A stretch of 64,000 nt of DNA from Mactra quadrangularis (taxonomy: Eukaryota > Mollusca > Bivalvia > Venerida > Mactridae). Below, one piece after another: positions 12,201 to 24,583 of this stretch. Location: NCBI GenBank assembly GCA_025267735.1, contig CM046298.1, positions 42,231,917 through 42,295,916 on the forward strand. Direction: 5' to 3'. Position numbers and translations under genes: made by a program. Numbering within the stretch: position 1 is the stretch's first letter; each line of letters begins with the position of its first letter. Below the pieces are notes generated by a model. It made no database searches. It saw nothing but the letters and a program-made list of their open reading frames with translations, and was not told the DNA's origin.

Positions 12201-12760
12201 ACACAATACCATGACATACTTTTCTATTATCATTCTCCTGCAGGTTTCTCTCTTCAATGAGGATAACTAGCACCTTATCGTATGTCATTCTTTCATTTAA
12301 TTCATGTACGTATCTTTTTTAATTAAGACAACATGTATACACACACCATAGCATATCATTCTATTATTATTCTCCTGCAGGTTTCAATCTTCAATTAAGA
12401 TAACACACACAATATCGCATGCCATTCTATCATCTAATTCAGGTAAGTATTTGTCTCCCATAAGAATACACATAAACACAATAACTAACTATTCTATCAT
12501 AATTTTCCTGTAGGATTCTATCTTCAATAAAGATAATCCAAGCACCATATCGCCTGACATTCTGTTATTTTTGTTGAGGTAAGTATCTATCTTCAATTTC
12601 TGCATTCTATTACTATCATCATGTAGGTTTCGGTCTTTAAAAACAGAATATGACATGACATTCTATCCAAATCGTCGTGCTGGTTTCTGTCTCTGCTAAA
12701 GATAACATACACACACTATCGAATGTCTTTCATCCATTATTCGCATGAAGGTTTCTGTCT
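9290..12760 (+). repeat. 3.4-kb dimeric minisatellite with splice-like boundaries
   Basis: Degenerate tandem array of about 24 dimers of roughly 140 bp. Half-unit A runs from CTCCTGTAG|GTTTCTGTCTTC through AAGATAACACACAC and GCATGCCATTCTATCATT to TTCAG|GTAAGTAT. Half-unit B runs from GTAAGTATCTGTCTTC to the next CTCCTGTAG. The two halves are related, sharing CTTCAATTAAGA and CATTCTATCATT. The short ORFs on both strands across it are repeat artefacts. Confidence 0.85.
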
Positions 12761-14065
12761 TTGCTTACTTAACAACTACTCTCCATTGCATCGGTTCGAA
12801 AGATTCACTCGTACTCGTTCTCTTTCTTCCTCTGCTAAAATACTACGTGCAAACTGATATTTCTTTTTTTAGACAGAGACATAAACATTTAAATCGCATG
12901 ACTGTCACGTGGTTTTTAAAAATAGATGCAAAAAATTCTCACGCCTGTAATTTCAAAATGTCGAAATGCAAAGATGTTGGACAGTTTTGCATTAGTTAGA
13001 TAATGGAAAATTAACAAAAATGAAAGTAAGCATTGATCATTTTGAACGTGCATCTCTGATCTTTTAACTGTAAACATAGAGCAACTTATTGAACTTAAAT
13101 ACAAAGTGTAGCCATACTATATATGACGTCATACGTGCATTCGTCACTAGTATGATCATACCATATAAGGCGTTGATTACCCGTTCAACCAATGAAAATG
13201 CGTATAAAGTTTTTCAGCTAAATTGGAATTTGGTCAACTTTCATTGGTCGTTCAAAGGTTCATAGTAAATGTCAATATCATAAATCGACTAGTTTTAAGG
13301 CAGCGGGTGAATGTAATATATTCACTGAGCTGCGAGGGGAGTGTAACTTAACAACATGTCTATTGATTCTCATATATACAAAGGCGTTTGCTTTCAATTG
13401 CGACTGCCCAACTACATTATGGGGTAGCTTTGTCTTCATGTATTGTTTTCCTCTGTTGATTTTTTATATAATAAGAGTTTATAACAGAATGTTCACTGAT
13501 ATTTTGAAAAAAAGTACAAATAATGATAATAAACGAGTGTTTTACTAATTAATCATGCTTATCAATGCATAAAAAACATTGGACAAAATTAAAAACAAAC
13601 GTTGTTCTGCTAAAGTGAATATGCTAATTCAATGGATAATTATTTTCGAGATAAGTAAAGAAATTCATTATTTTGTAATATTTTTGGAATTTTTATTTAC
13701 AAGTTTGCTTTAATTGTTATATTCAGTTTCAAACATATTGAGTTTAGTCTTGTTGAAAAATCCTAGCCTTTTAAGCAATTGAATCAACTCTCTGTCATAT
13801 TAAAACTTATAACAAGCTATGTAAAAATAATTAATATATGATGCAATAATGTTTGAACATACAAAAATGATTTATACTCATACCTACACATTTATTTATC
13901 TAATAACATGGTCATTATACATTGTCAAGATTTTTAATAAATAATTTGATAGCATTTTAAAATACATGTAATTAGCTCTAATGATGTTTGATAATGATGT
14001 TCTATAAATACATGCCGAGAATATATTTATTTTTAAGTAACAAAATAAGGAAAATATTAATACTT
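12761..14065. other. No gene seen
   Basis: Low-complexity AT-rich sequence. A weak inverted pair around CCAATGAAAATG / CTTTCATTGGTCG (about 13185-13255) may be a decayed foldback element. Confidence 0.4.
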
Positions 14066-14066
14066 C

Positions 14067-14482
14067 TGAGCAATCTAGTGAAGGGCCTATTTTATGGGAG
14101 GATAACTAGATCGGAAGTATTCCTTGCATTGAAGTATAATTCTGAGAAATCTAGTGAAGGACCCATTTATGGGAGGATAGCTAGATCGGAATTATACATT
14201 GAAACAAGACATAAATCCGAGTAATCTAGAGAAGGGCCCACTTTATGGGAGGATATCTAGATCGGTAATAATTCTGAGCAATCTAGTGAAGGGCCCACTT
14301 ATGGGAGGATAGCTAGATCGGAATTATTCAATGTACTTTAATATAATTCTGAGTAATCTAGTGAAGGGCCCGTTTTATGGGAGGATAGCTAGATCGGAAT
14401 GATTCAATGCACTTCAGTATGATTCTGAGCAATCTGGTGAAGGGTCCGTTTTATGGAAGGTTAGCTAGATCAGAATCATTAA
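14067..14482 (+). repeat. Six-unit satellite, about 75-bp period
   Basis: Units share CTGAGCAATCTAGTGAAGG, then GCCC, TTATGGGAGGATAGCTAG and ATCGGAAT, followed by a more variable spacer. One unit is shortened to about 56 bp. The 78-aa frame over its 5' part is a repeat artefact. Confidence 0.85.
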
Positions 14483-14489
14483 TTAATTA

Positions 14490-15710
14490 ACAAAACAATT
14501 GAGAAGCACCATTCGCTGAAGGTCTTAAAAGGTCTAAAGTACCATATACCTAAAAAGCATGTTACGACATGCAAAATATTGGGCATGGAGAAAACAGAGC
14601 TAAGTCAAACTAAGGAGCTATTTACATGTATACGTTTAAATCAAATTTGAAAAAGAAAACTTCAAATGGATTTTTGAAAAATGTTTGGCTAATGGAATGA
14701 TTGTATGAATAATGACTGTATAATGAACTGTGTTGTTATGTACATGGATGTGGAAGGTACTTTGTACATTTCATTTACACGTGTTATTTTGATTATTAAT
14801 GTCCTTTGTATAAAATACTAAACTTGCCAATTGGGATTTGATTTTAAAACCCAATATTTTGTTATGATTTTTACTGTAGACAGAGGTTGTCAATTGGTAC
14901 AAATCTACATGTTACGTGGTTTGGTTGTTGATTTAATAGAACATGACTTTATATTTTAATACTATTATGATATTGTTGCTATATTATCGTTCAGAATGTA
15001 AATGTAATAACATTTTTGTTTTTGTAAAAGGTAATAAACTATGCATAGAATCGGTTTATATGAACAGATAATTGTGACTCATTACTACTTAAAGTATTTA
15101 TTTTAATAAACATATTTTTTCAACCCGTTTTTGAAAATAATTTATATAAAGTATAGTGTATAAGATACACTTTTTAGTAATGATATATTTGAGGACTTAT
15201 AAATGTGCATTGTAAATTGTTTCCAATATTTCGTTTTTTTTCTGTACAGCGAATAGCTTCATTAGAGTGCAATATAGAACCGTTTGTTTGATTATTCCAA
15301 TGTTTTCTTATCGAACTTTGTTCAGCTACATTATTTATAATAGTCTAAATTGCAAACACTGCTATCAATAATGTTTTACTCGCATATTATTTTACGTTGT
15401 TCAATAACGAGATACTAATCAGTTAATATTCTGTTTCAAACAAACGAACTATTATTACGAGATGGTTGTGAATAGTTATAGATGCTATTGCAGATACTCT
15501 TATAATCTGAGTTCAATCTCAGCTACAATATATTACAAATTGTATACCCTTTCTTGAATATTCGTCAAAACCTCAATTTATCTCATCTTGTCAAAGAAAC
15601 AAGACTATACTGATAATAATACTTTCCAGAAACAAACATTAACTAAACTTGCTTTCTTGGCATAAATGAAGTTCTGTACTGAAAGAGACACATACAACAT
15701 TGACAGAACT
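14490..15710. other. No gene seen
   Basis: AT-rich intergenic-type sequence with no splice-supported exon, SINE or clear inverted repeat. Confidence 0.4.
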
Positions 15711-15714
15711 AATT

Positions 15715-16407
15715 CCCTTACTAAAGAATTGTCACTGTCGTCCTTATACACCGAACAGTGTGAGTACATAATATAGCATTTGTATAATACTTGCTTTGTT
15801 CACCATTCAAGTTTCGCCCGATTTATGCCCACTTGAACATATACAAATCCAATTTACATATACATTGTTGCAAACCCGTATCTGTCAATAAAACACATAT
15901 TTTTTCGCAAAATGGTGTGATGACATTCACATTCATTTGGGGACAAATGATTCTATCCCAGTCAGACTAATTACAAATAACAATCCATGAATGCAAACAG
16001 TTCTCTAGTCCCCATTTTAAAGGATCTTACAAAACAATGTAATCGGTCAAAAACTTTATCTAAATTTGTGTTTACTATGATTTTGCTGTCACCTTACGCA
16101 CAAGATATTAAAAACTAATTTCCTTACTTAATAGTTGTCCCTATCGCACATAATACAGTATTTGTATAATTCTTGATCTGTTCACCATTCAAATTCTTCG
16201 TTTCGCCAGATTGTTGCCCACCTGAACATATACAAATCCAATGTACATAAACATTGTTGCAAACCCTGTATCAATCAGTAAAAGCCATACTTACTCTTTG
16301 CATAATGGTGTAATGACATTCACATTCATTTGGAGACAAATGGTTCCATCTCAGCCAGACTAATTACAAATAACAATCCATGAATGCAGACAGTTCTCTA
16401 GTCCCCA
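15715..16407 (+). repeat. Tandem duplication, two copies about 390 bp apart
   Basis: Copy 1 (15715-16016) and copy 2 (about 16130-16407) share ordered blocks: TTGTCAC/CCTAT, GTTCACCATTCAA, GAACATATACAAATCCAAT, ATTGTTGCAAACC, GTGATGACATTCACATTCAT, ACAAATAACAATCCATGAAT and CAGTTCTCTAGTCCCC. Divergence is visible throughout. Confidence 0.8.
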
Positions 16408-16409
16408 AG

Positions 16410-17740
16410 CTATCGGCATGAAAAAGTCCCCTTTCAAACTTATTATATATACCACACCCAGAAATATGTTTACTATATACACACAAATACAGTAAAGTTA
16501 TATAACTCATAACCGCAGAAAACACGAACACATCTATCTCATTCAACAGGCTTTTGTGCTCTTATTTTTTGACCGATTTAGAAAAAAAAATCAAACAGAA
16601 AAAATACAAAAAATCTAACCTTTCTCCCAATCGTCTATAGCAAATCAATTGATCGCTATCGCAAAAAAAATCTTCATCTGGTTCATTTTAAGTTGCAATA
16701 CTTTCAAAATAATTTGAGGCCATATACCCCCTCCAAATGTTCGTACGGATATAGTCTTACGTCTTGCCTTTTTAAGTACTGTTTGCTTGTTATCTTAACT
16801 GTTTTTCTGGTGTCTAAGATTCAATATTGAACTATAAGCAACGTATGAAAGGTATATATTTGTGGTAGATGACATGTCATTATGTCGTAATTGATATTTT
16901 AAAATCATTTTGTAAGTGATTGAGAATTTCATACATTAAAAACTAACGCAGGTCAGCCTCGTTCAGCCTAGGTTTTTGAAAATATAAATACTTTTACGAG
17001 AATATGTGTACATGTAATTAAATATAACAAAACTCTCGTGTATTACCAATAAAAACAACTTTTTAATAATGTTGGAACTATAATGAATACACATGGTTTA
17101 GTCTCGTGGTATTGCTTATAAATTTCACAAGGCGTTGATTACAAGTGTGGCGATCATAGAACACCTGCATGGGGTACTCTTTTACTTAGTTAAGGTGGAT
17201 ATTTTTGGTAAGGGTAATTTGATCGATAGGTAAGTTTGAAAGGGAATATAAAAGTTCTGAAGAGTTTATATATAGGTAAAATGCCTGTCTAGATTTAGTG
17301 CTTGTTGTATTTTTATTAGGGGCTAAGAATTTAATGATAACTGAAAGGGGATGTTTCATGATACAGGTCGGTTTGGAAGTACGTGTATTCATAAGTTTGT
17401 CTAAACTAGATAAAACAAATTTGCATGTAAGCCAGCCAGCCAACTTGTAATAATGGCGATCAGAGACTTCCTATAGCCCTGGTGAATAGGTGGGAATGGT
17501 AGCGGAAATGACCGCCCTAAACGGACCACATAACCCCCATGGAGTAAAAAATCCCTGCCCGTGCCCCTCCTTGTACCTCATGCATGCCTGTCCGTGCTCC
17601 GTATCTCCTACTTATGCCATTACTCCATAGTTCTTTTTCAGCGTTTCTTTGGTTATCTTTTTATAATTTATCTTCAATATACTATACATGTTTTGTTACA
17701 TATGTTTTTTCGGGTTTCTCTTTTCTTGTTTTGTCTATTT
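16410..17740. other. No gene seen
   Basis: AT-rich DNA with a GC-richer patch near 17460-17600. Only short unsupported ORFs. Confidence 0.4.
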
Positions 17741-17743
17741 CAG

Positions 17744-17866
17744 GTTGTGAGTGATGTCTACATGTATGGAACAATAACATTGGACAAGACAAAAAGGTTT
17801 TACAAGATGGACACATATTTAGCAACGGGCTTCATTTATAAAGTCTTACGACTAAAAATATCGTAA
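17744..17866 (+). CDS. Candidate terminal coding exon, unknown product
   Basis: A strong acceptor (TTTTGTCTATTTCAG) precedes an open phase-0 frame, VVSDVYMYGTITLDKTKRFY to YKVLRLKIS, then TAA. Codons look ordinary and the peptide is not low-complexity, but it is only 40 residues and I recognise no family. If joined to the candidate exon ending at 7617, a 56-residue product would result. No nearby AATAAA is obvious. Confidence 0.25.
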   Translation, partial: VVSDVYMYGTITLDKTKRFYKMDTYLATGFIYKVLRLKIS

Positions 17867-19281
17867 ACCAACAGCAGGAAATCTTCGTAAAATGTTAACT
17901 ATGTATTACTACATTGTACTACTAAATTCAAACAGCATTTATTATTTAAATAGCGTATACTTTCCTTATATTGCTTCATAAAAACGAGGGGGAAATCTGC
18001 CATTTTGAATTATTTTGGTCACATGTCACACAACTCTGGTCCTTGTATGTTATATATTCTAGGTATGTACTGGTGTCTTTGGATGAAGGTGGGTTAAAAG
18101 TGACTGAATTTGTTCCATGTTGAGTTAATTCTACGATTAAATGGAAAACTGACCTTTGGATATACGTTCTAGCGGTAAGTTTATTGGAATTATTCCTCAA
18201 TTATTTTGATAGTATAATGTTATAGTCAGAATTTCAAGGAAGCATAATCACTTGTTGATTTGATAAAATATATTCTGTAAATTTTCCTAGTGTCACGTGT
18301 GTTTGGCTAATTTGCATATTAGATGATTAGAATTTGTACTGATTTTAACAAAATTCAGGAACTGCTGACATACCCAAATCATTAGAAGCACGTTCCCACT
18401 TTAGCTCAAACTCGATGTATACATACAGCGACAGTTGTCTATTCGTCACTTTACCAACTCTTCTGAAGAGACGTCTGCATTTACCGAATAAAAATCATAT
18501 CAGAAGTGCGTAAATTTACGCCCTATCCAAAAATAAAAAAAATATCAATAATTTGAAGCGTGAGAGTTTATGCACTATCATAAATTAGAAAAATGAGTTC
18601 TTGAAGAACCTAAATTTGGATTTGTCATATCAGACCTGAATCAATACCTACAGCTGTTACTTACATGTCTACAATACAATCTAGGTTGCTAGAGACGCGT
18701 ACAATAAGATAAAGGATGCTAGAGACCCCCATGCGTTTGGTTTGATTTAGTCAGGAACGTGTGAGCAGGATAGTTTACCTATTAATCTATCGTTCCTATA
18801 GGATGCACCAGTACCAAACTTTCTTCCTTTTAAGGAACAGCATTCATTCTCAGATAACATGTTGGGTTACTTATGCTACATCATTTATCAGTGAGAGGAT
18901 TTAGCAAATAAAAATCAGTGGTTATTTTCACACAAAAAATAGCTTACGATAAAAATCATCAAGTTAAAAGCAGGAAACATTCATTATACCTTCATGCATT
19001 GTCAAACCAATTTATGATATTCTTCAATTTTTTAGGATAATGAACACTTTCTGAAAAACATATCATTACATGATATCATATCTTTTAAGCTTTGAATGTA
19101 AATTTTTGAAATTGACTTAAAATATTTTTCATGAGATTTTTGTGAAAATGACCTCTGAGGTTTTAATGCTCAACACAAACTTTCTGATTGATAAAGTCAG
19201 ATATGTAAACTTTCAAAGCAACTTATCAAATTGTCTTACTTTAATTTATTTAAACTAAACTTTTGTTTTATGATTTTGTAG

Positions 19282-19374
19282 AATGTTTAAATTACACCCA
19301 ACAACAGAATGTAGTAATCATCGCACAATTTATTCAACACGAATCAACTTAAGATGAACAGGATCTTGATAAGG
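19282..19374 (+). other. Weak candidate noncoding exon
   Basis: Bounded by TTTTGTAG and GTAAATAT. Stops in most frames; a short ATG frame lies near the donor. Could be chance in AT-rich DNA. Confidence 0.12.
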
Positions 19375-19915
19375 TAAATATTTAATCTTGTAATATTTAT
19401 ATGTTAAATTGAAGTTTTTCATTATAGTGTAACTCGAACTAAAATGTAATAAAAGCTGTTTAGTTCTTCGATCAAAAATCGGGAAAATCGCCATGCAGAA
19501 GTGGTAGGCCTACTAAGAAATGAAATGTCTTGATTGGCTATTCTTTATGCATAGACAATTGAATACAACAAACAATATCTAAAAGAAAACAATTTTATGA
19601 AAGCATATAGCTATTTTTGTCGAATCAGGCTATGCGACTGGTTATATCTTTTCATGATCATGATGTTTTACCATATATAGAGGTTGTCGTCTCATTGTGC
19701 TGTATTTAAATAATAAGCATGTCAGGTGACATTATAACAGTAGTAAATGACCAAATAAAGTATTGATTTAATCCAAATAAAGTAGTATCAAATGCTTATA
19801 TCATTACAATACCAAGTAATTTGGATATGAAATGTATCATATAACATGTAATTTACTCTTCTTCTGTTCAACATAAGTTTAAGCATATCAACTAATTCAT
19901 TAGCTATATAACTTT

Positions 19916-20101
19916 TACAAGCTTACGGATTCGAAACCCGGTCGCGACAGGTCATACCCTATACATGAGTTGTCGGCCTCGTGGTAGGGTAAGTTAGTAC
20001 TGGTGATAGAAAAAAATGTCCAGGAAACCTTTAGTAGGAAGAGCTGGCCGTCCTGTACATAACCTATATATGTGCTGAAGCGACGTTAAAAAAAGAAAAA
20101 A
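19916..20101 (+). repeat. SINE-like repeat with A-rich tail
   Basis: It contains GGATTCGAAACCC near its head and ends GCTGAAGCGACGTTAAA followed by an A/G-rich tail, the arrangement of tRNA-derived SINEs. Confidence 0.5.
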
Positions 20102-20921
20102 AGTCACAGTTGCTAGAACATTTAACTACTTGATTCAAAACTTTGACATTCAACCCTAATTTAGTTCATGTGGTGCAGAAACGAAATTCACTTTCATAAC
20201 GAATAACTGGTATAACGAAATATTATCTCTTACAATGAATAACTGATAGATAAAATGAATTTGAATTCTTTATATGTTCCATATGAGCACAATTGTAAAT
20301 CTGTGACCTCCCATACGTACTGGCGATATACTTTCATGTTGAATAAAACAAAAATATATTGTGAGTATAGTGAATTCGATGTTAAATTATGTTTCCTTTT
20401 TTCAAATAATACGGTTTTCTTGGTTTTAGTATAGTTTCTAATTGAGATCCACGTTATGGGAATTCTTCCTTTATACGAGTACATTGTGCTTTAACCTAAT
20501 GGTAGTTAATGTATATTTTTTATTTTTCTGCAGATCTATTAATAGTAAGATCTTCGTAGTGAAGAAAGCTTGATAGAAAATGTCAGTGTATGTATTCAAA
20601 TGAAGGAACAAAACAACAGTCACAGACATTATTTATGAACATATACATACGACTACAAGATCAGAATGATATTTATGTATTTTATATCTATTAAACTACA
20701 ACTGCATGGTCTTTAAGCACACCAGGGCATGAAATGCTCTATGACAAGGTGTGCTTTCAAAGTGTTTTTTTTTCTACCTAGGTAGATATTTTACTGTATC
20801 ATGTTCAGCTTATTGTACTAAGCGAGGATTTGTTTCCCTAAATATTCTCATAGGACTGGGAACTCTAAAAATAATATTGAAAGGTAGATCCCAACATTTA
20901 GTAGATGTAATTGTTAAATTT

Positions 20922-21037
20922 AATTCAACTGCCAGTGGCGCATGTTTTTCCCTATGACTTTAAATATTCAGTACAGTTCTTCTTTGCTCATCTATTTAAA
21001 TCAGGGAGATTAATGTATGCACTACTGACAGTTGAAT
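20922..21037. mobile_element. Small foldback MITE, second copy
   Basis: TTCAACTGCCAGTGGCGCAT on the left is mirrored by ATGTATGCACTACTGACAGT plus TGAA on the right. Family as at 5895. Confidence 0.75.
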
Positions 21038-21856
21038 GAAACTTAACAATATAATTTTACTCAGCGTACCTATACCTTTACTTAAAATATCTCGGCGGTT
21101 GCCCCCCCACACTTTAAAGGATGAAAAACGAGGGAAGTAACCGATGTGAAAAGTTATAATTTGTTCATGCTATAAGTTTTTATCTAGTCTGTAACGACAA
21201 ATCGTTTGAAATATTGTCTTGTACATTGACTTGAAGATGTTACAGTAAATATCTATCAATAACCCTACTAGTATACAGTTCGTACTAAAAACAACAATGT
21301 TTATGTAAACAATACAATGAACTAATCCACGACATGGGGTGATTAGCATGGCAATATAATAATTATTATTTCGTATTGAATTTAATATGTTTTACGAGTG
21401 TTTTGTTGGTGTAATGGAAAAGATTTCGTCCATGACAAGCATTGAGTGGTGGTTTATCAACCACACTAATTTTGTTAAAATGATCTATACAACTTTTATT
21501 TTCAATTATTTCCTACCTTTGGAATGGATTAGTTTATTTTAATGTTTACACCAACACGTAATGTTATTTTACGAACTATAATTGTTGATATTGGCCTGGT
21601 ACAGATCTACATAATTATGTTGTTGGGCTAACTATCTAATCTATATGTCTGCACAGCGATCGTGTTGATTTATCTTTATTTAGTGGAATAATTTACATCA
21701 ACTCTTGGGCATATTGCTTTCAAACAAATTATTTTAGTTCTTCTCTGGCAATTATATGTAACCACTAGACCACGCTACAGATTTGCTTGAAAAAAACATT
21801 GAAGATCTATACCAGGTAAATATCAACATTTAATACAGGAATGGAAGGGGGAATAA

Positions 21857-22210
21857 GAGACTTTAGTCAGATATTTCCCCTTGTATACTCTTCAAATAGG
21901 TAGGTCCAATTAGTTGGATTACTCGGATTTTATCCTTACTTTTCAATGCAAATTTGCCAAAATTAGTCTTTAATAACTTTTTGAAAATCATTTTATTTGT
22001 TTGAAATTCAACCTAAGTATTTTTAAGGTAATGAACTATCTGAATTCATCACTTCTGTTAATATCTTCATTAACAGGAAAGATATTAGATGAAGTATTTT
22101 ATTATCCTTACATAGGACTTCAATGATAAAGGATTCCAACTGATAGGACATACTTACCAATTGGATTGCTCCAGGTTTTATCAGGGAAAGATAACTGACT
22201 TAAGTCCCTA
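21857..22210 (+). mobile_element. 354-bp TA-flanked MITE
   Basis: It starts GAGACTTTAGTCAGATATTT and ends GATAACTGACTTAAGTCCC. Internal blocks ACTCTTCAAATAGGTAGG, TTGGATTACTCGGATTTT and ATCCTTACATAGGACTTCAA recur in all family members. TA on both sides is compatible with a Tc1/mariner-type TSD. Confidence 0.8.
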
Positions 22211-23210
22211 ATTATGAACATACCGCGAAGTCGGAATCCACTTGATCCGGGATCGATGCTATAAAACTTGACAATGGAATCCATGCTCAAGAGCTCAAAT
22301 TTTTTGTTACATGTGTAGAGTACTCATGCATGTCTCTATGATATGATTGATATAATTGAATAATGCAATACATATTTATTCGGGGTTTCTAAGATGCTTA
22401 CTTATTAGGAACTGAATTGTTCTTTGAGTATGGAGCTCTCGATCAAGTATTATAACATTTGGTTCTGTTATCATTTTGAGTTCCTATTTCAATGTTATGG
22501 GTATGTTATGATTGAATATGCCAGAACCCCGTATCATTATGAACTAATGCTTTCATCATTATGTGAAGCACACACTCCTTACAATAAATAATGTCGAGAC
22601 CACATTGCCATCACATAGATCACGTGATGCTAGAAGTACCAAGTGGCTTATGTTTAACGCACAACATCGGCGTCCCATAGTAAATGTGGCGTAATGAAGC
22701 AGAATGTAGCGTAAAGGAATATTAAATGGTCTGGTTTCTAATAAAAACCTTGCCAGAGAAATAAGGCGCATGTATATTGTACCAGGGCATATAATCACGT
22801 AATTGTGAGCATTTAAACAAGCTTTTGAATTCGTCAAGATAAAGAAATCAAGATAAGAAAGATTAATTAAGTGCATATAATTAATTACAACGTTCCATAT
22901 TTCCAAAATGCCTATACAAGTATTAGAATGACAGTTGTATTTGTTTTCTCTAATTTCACGGCACAATATATTTGCGCATGACTAGTTTATCGCTCGATTC
23001 AATATTTGTGCAATTTATATCTCACTAACGATCAAACCGTACAGGACCGATTGTGATTTTTCGAGAAGGAAAAGTTTAACATGCAGTTATTTTATGCGCT
23101 TTGTGATTTCACATTTTTTTGTCTGGAAAGAGAAATCGGTGAAAACAAATTTGTGTACTTTAATAGTTGTTTTTATAGATCACGTGACTGTAGACCCTGA
23201 GTGTATTGTA
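22211..23210. other. No confident gene; one long minus-strand ORF
   Basis: A 135-codon minus-strand frame (22559-22966) is longer than its neighbours but shows no recognised domain, no splice signals and no family match. It is left uncalled. Confidence 0.35.
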
Positions 23211-23640
23211 AGTGACATTAGTCAGATATTTCCCCTTGCATACTCTTCAAATAAGTCATCCGGAACTCATCGGCCATTCGCTACGAATAACCTCGGACAT
23301 ATTGAGACGCCATCTTGGAACTACCTTTTCGTCACATTCCCAAACAAAATGCTTTGACCGGAGTTGAAGTAAACAAATCCACGAATAAACAACATTTAGT
23401 TAAATATATAACATAGAAAATGTTTTGACAAAGATCTGTGTGTAAACTATAAGAACTTTTTTCATGGTCGTTACATGCTTCGCCTGTGCTTCCCCTCGTG
23501 TAGGTAGTAAAAACCCTTATCGCCAGGATAGACCCCAATAATCATTCACTAGATTATTCATTCATGAAAAGTCGAGGTGTTCCGAATGCAAATAAGTAGG
23601 TCCGATTAGGTGGACTACTCGGATTTTGCCCAGCTATTTT
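23211..23640 (+). mobile_element. Fragment of the TA-flanked MITE, split by another MITE
   Basis: Its left part (ACATTAGTCAGATATTTCCC, ending CAAATAAGT) and its right part (CAAATAAGTAGGTCCGATTA, ACTACTCGGATTTTGCCC) are continuous in the family consensus but are separated here by 332 bp. The 3' half of the family element is absent. Confidence 0.75.
23257..23588 (+). mobile_element. 332-bp MITE with 9-bp TSD (CATTCGGAAC ends)
   Basis: It starts CATCCGGAACTCATCGG and ends CGAGGTGTTCCGAATG, and is flanked by a perfect CAAATAAGT duplication (23248-23256 and 23589-23597). A 70-bp relative sits at 44310. A 9-bp duplication would suit a Mutator-like element; this is inference. Confidence 0.85.
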
Positions 23641-23714
23641 CATTAGCCTTATAATCGTGCCTTATAACTGTAGTATAGCTATTACATCTTGACTTCCGTG
23701 GCTTACACCTTACT

Positions 23715-23925
23715 ACTAAACGCGACGTTTAGTATCAAGGTTGCGACGTTTAGTAGCGTTGCGACGTTTAGTGTCAAGGTTGCGACGTTTAGTGTCATGG
23801 CTGCGACGTTTAGTGTCAAGGTTGCGACGTTTTGTAGCGTTGCGACGCTTAGTGTCAAGGTTGCGACGTTTAGTGTCAAGGTTGAGACGTTTAGTAGCGT
23901 TGCGACGTTTAGTAGCCCTACATCG
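23715..23925 (+). repeat. GCGACGTTTAGT tandem array
   Basis: Units of 18 and 21 bp alternate, GTTGCGACGTTTAGTAGC and GTTGCGACGTTTAGTGTCA (plus AG). It has the same core as the terminal repeats of the element at 1443-2224 but in one orientation only. Because the units are multiples of 3, several frames stay open; these are not genes. Confidence 0.85.
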
Positions 23926-24317
23926 TGTATATATAAAAAATACTTTCAAAGTCTACTATATTTTTATTTCCGAGATTTCTATAAACACGTTGGTGAGATT
24001 TGATCGGCTAATGACTAAAATCAATTAATTAAATAATTAATTAAAACATGATATTATGTATGTAATTGATATTTGAAATATATTCATTGTATCAGTTCAG
24101 CCTGCACAGGCTTTACTACCGTTATATTTATTTCATTGAATTTTTTCCTAATTTGTAGTCCATTCAAACCATTTATGCCACTTAGGTCAAGTGATTTGTC
24201 TCTGTTTCTAACAACAACAGGCTAGGAATCTAGTGAGGAAAACCCTTCCAATCCCTTATTCCGGATCTTATTTTGCTCAAGATATAATACATACCAGTAT
24301 ATTAATAACACATAAAT

Positions 24318-24583
24318 AAGTAAGTAAGTAAGTAAAGTAAGAGTAGTAGTCCAGTGGTAGGAAGCGCACTTAGGGATCGAGAGGTCATGGCCCACTTCTG
24401 GGTTCCAATCCTACTAGAGATACTGCTAATTTCCTTGAGCAAGAAATTTACCTGCAATTGCTTCACTCCACCCAGGTGTAAATGGGTACCTGCGAGGGTG
24501 GTATAATTCCGTTGCGCCAATATGTCGGCTGCACTATTAAGCGGAGTAAAAATACTCCTCATGGAGATTAATAGATAGATACC
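24318..24583 (+). repeat. tRNA-derived SINE with an AAGT microsatellite
   Basis: After a short (AAGT)n run comes a tRNA-like head, AGTCCAGTGGTAGGAAGCGC (box A) and GGGTTCCAATCC (box B), then a body containing TTGAGCAAGAAATTTACC and CACCCAGGTGTAAATGGG. The minus-strand 86-codon ORF here is a shadow. Confidence 0.75.

Noticed and set aside
9290..12760. CRISPR-like array
   Set aside because: Repeats are degenerate and contiguous without unique spacers, in clearly eukaryotic DNA.
22559..22966. 135-codon minus-strand ORF
   Set aside because: Longest unexplained ORF outside the KY-like gene, but no motif, no splice context and no recognisable family; chance or old transposon debris.
23716..24028. 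Three overlapping ORFs of 77-104 codons
   Set aside because: The GCGACGTTTAGT units are 18 and 21 bp, so several frames stay open; no protein signal.
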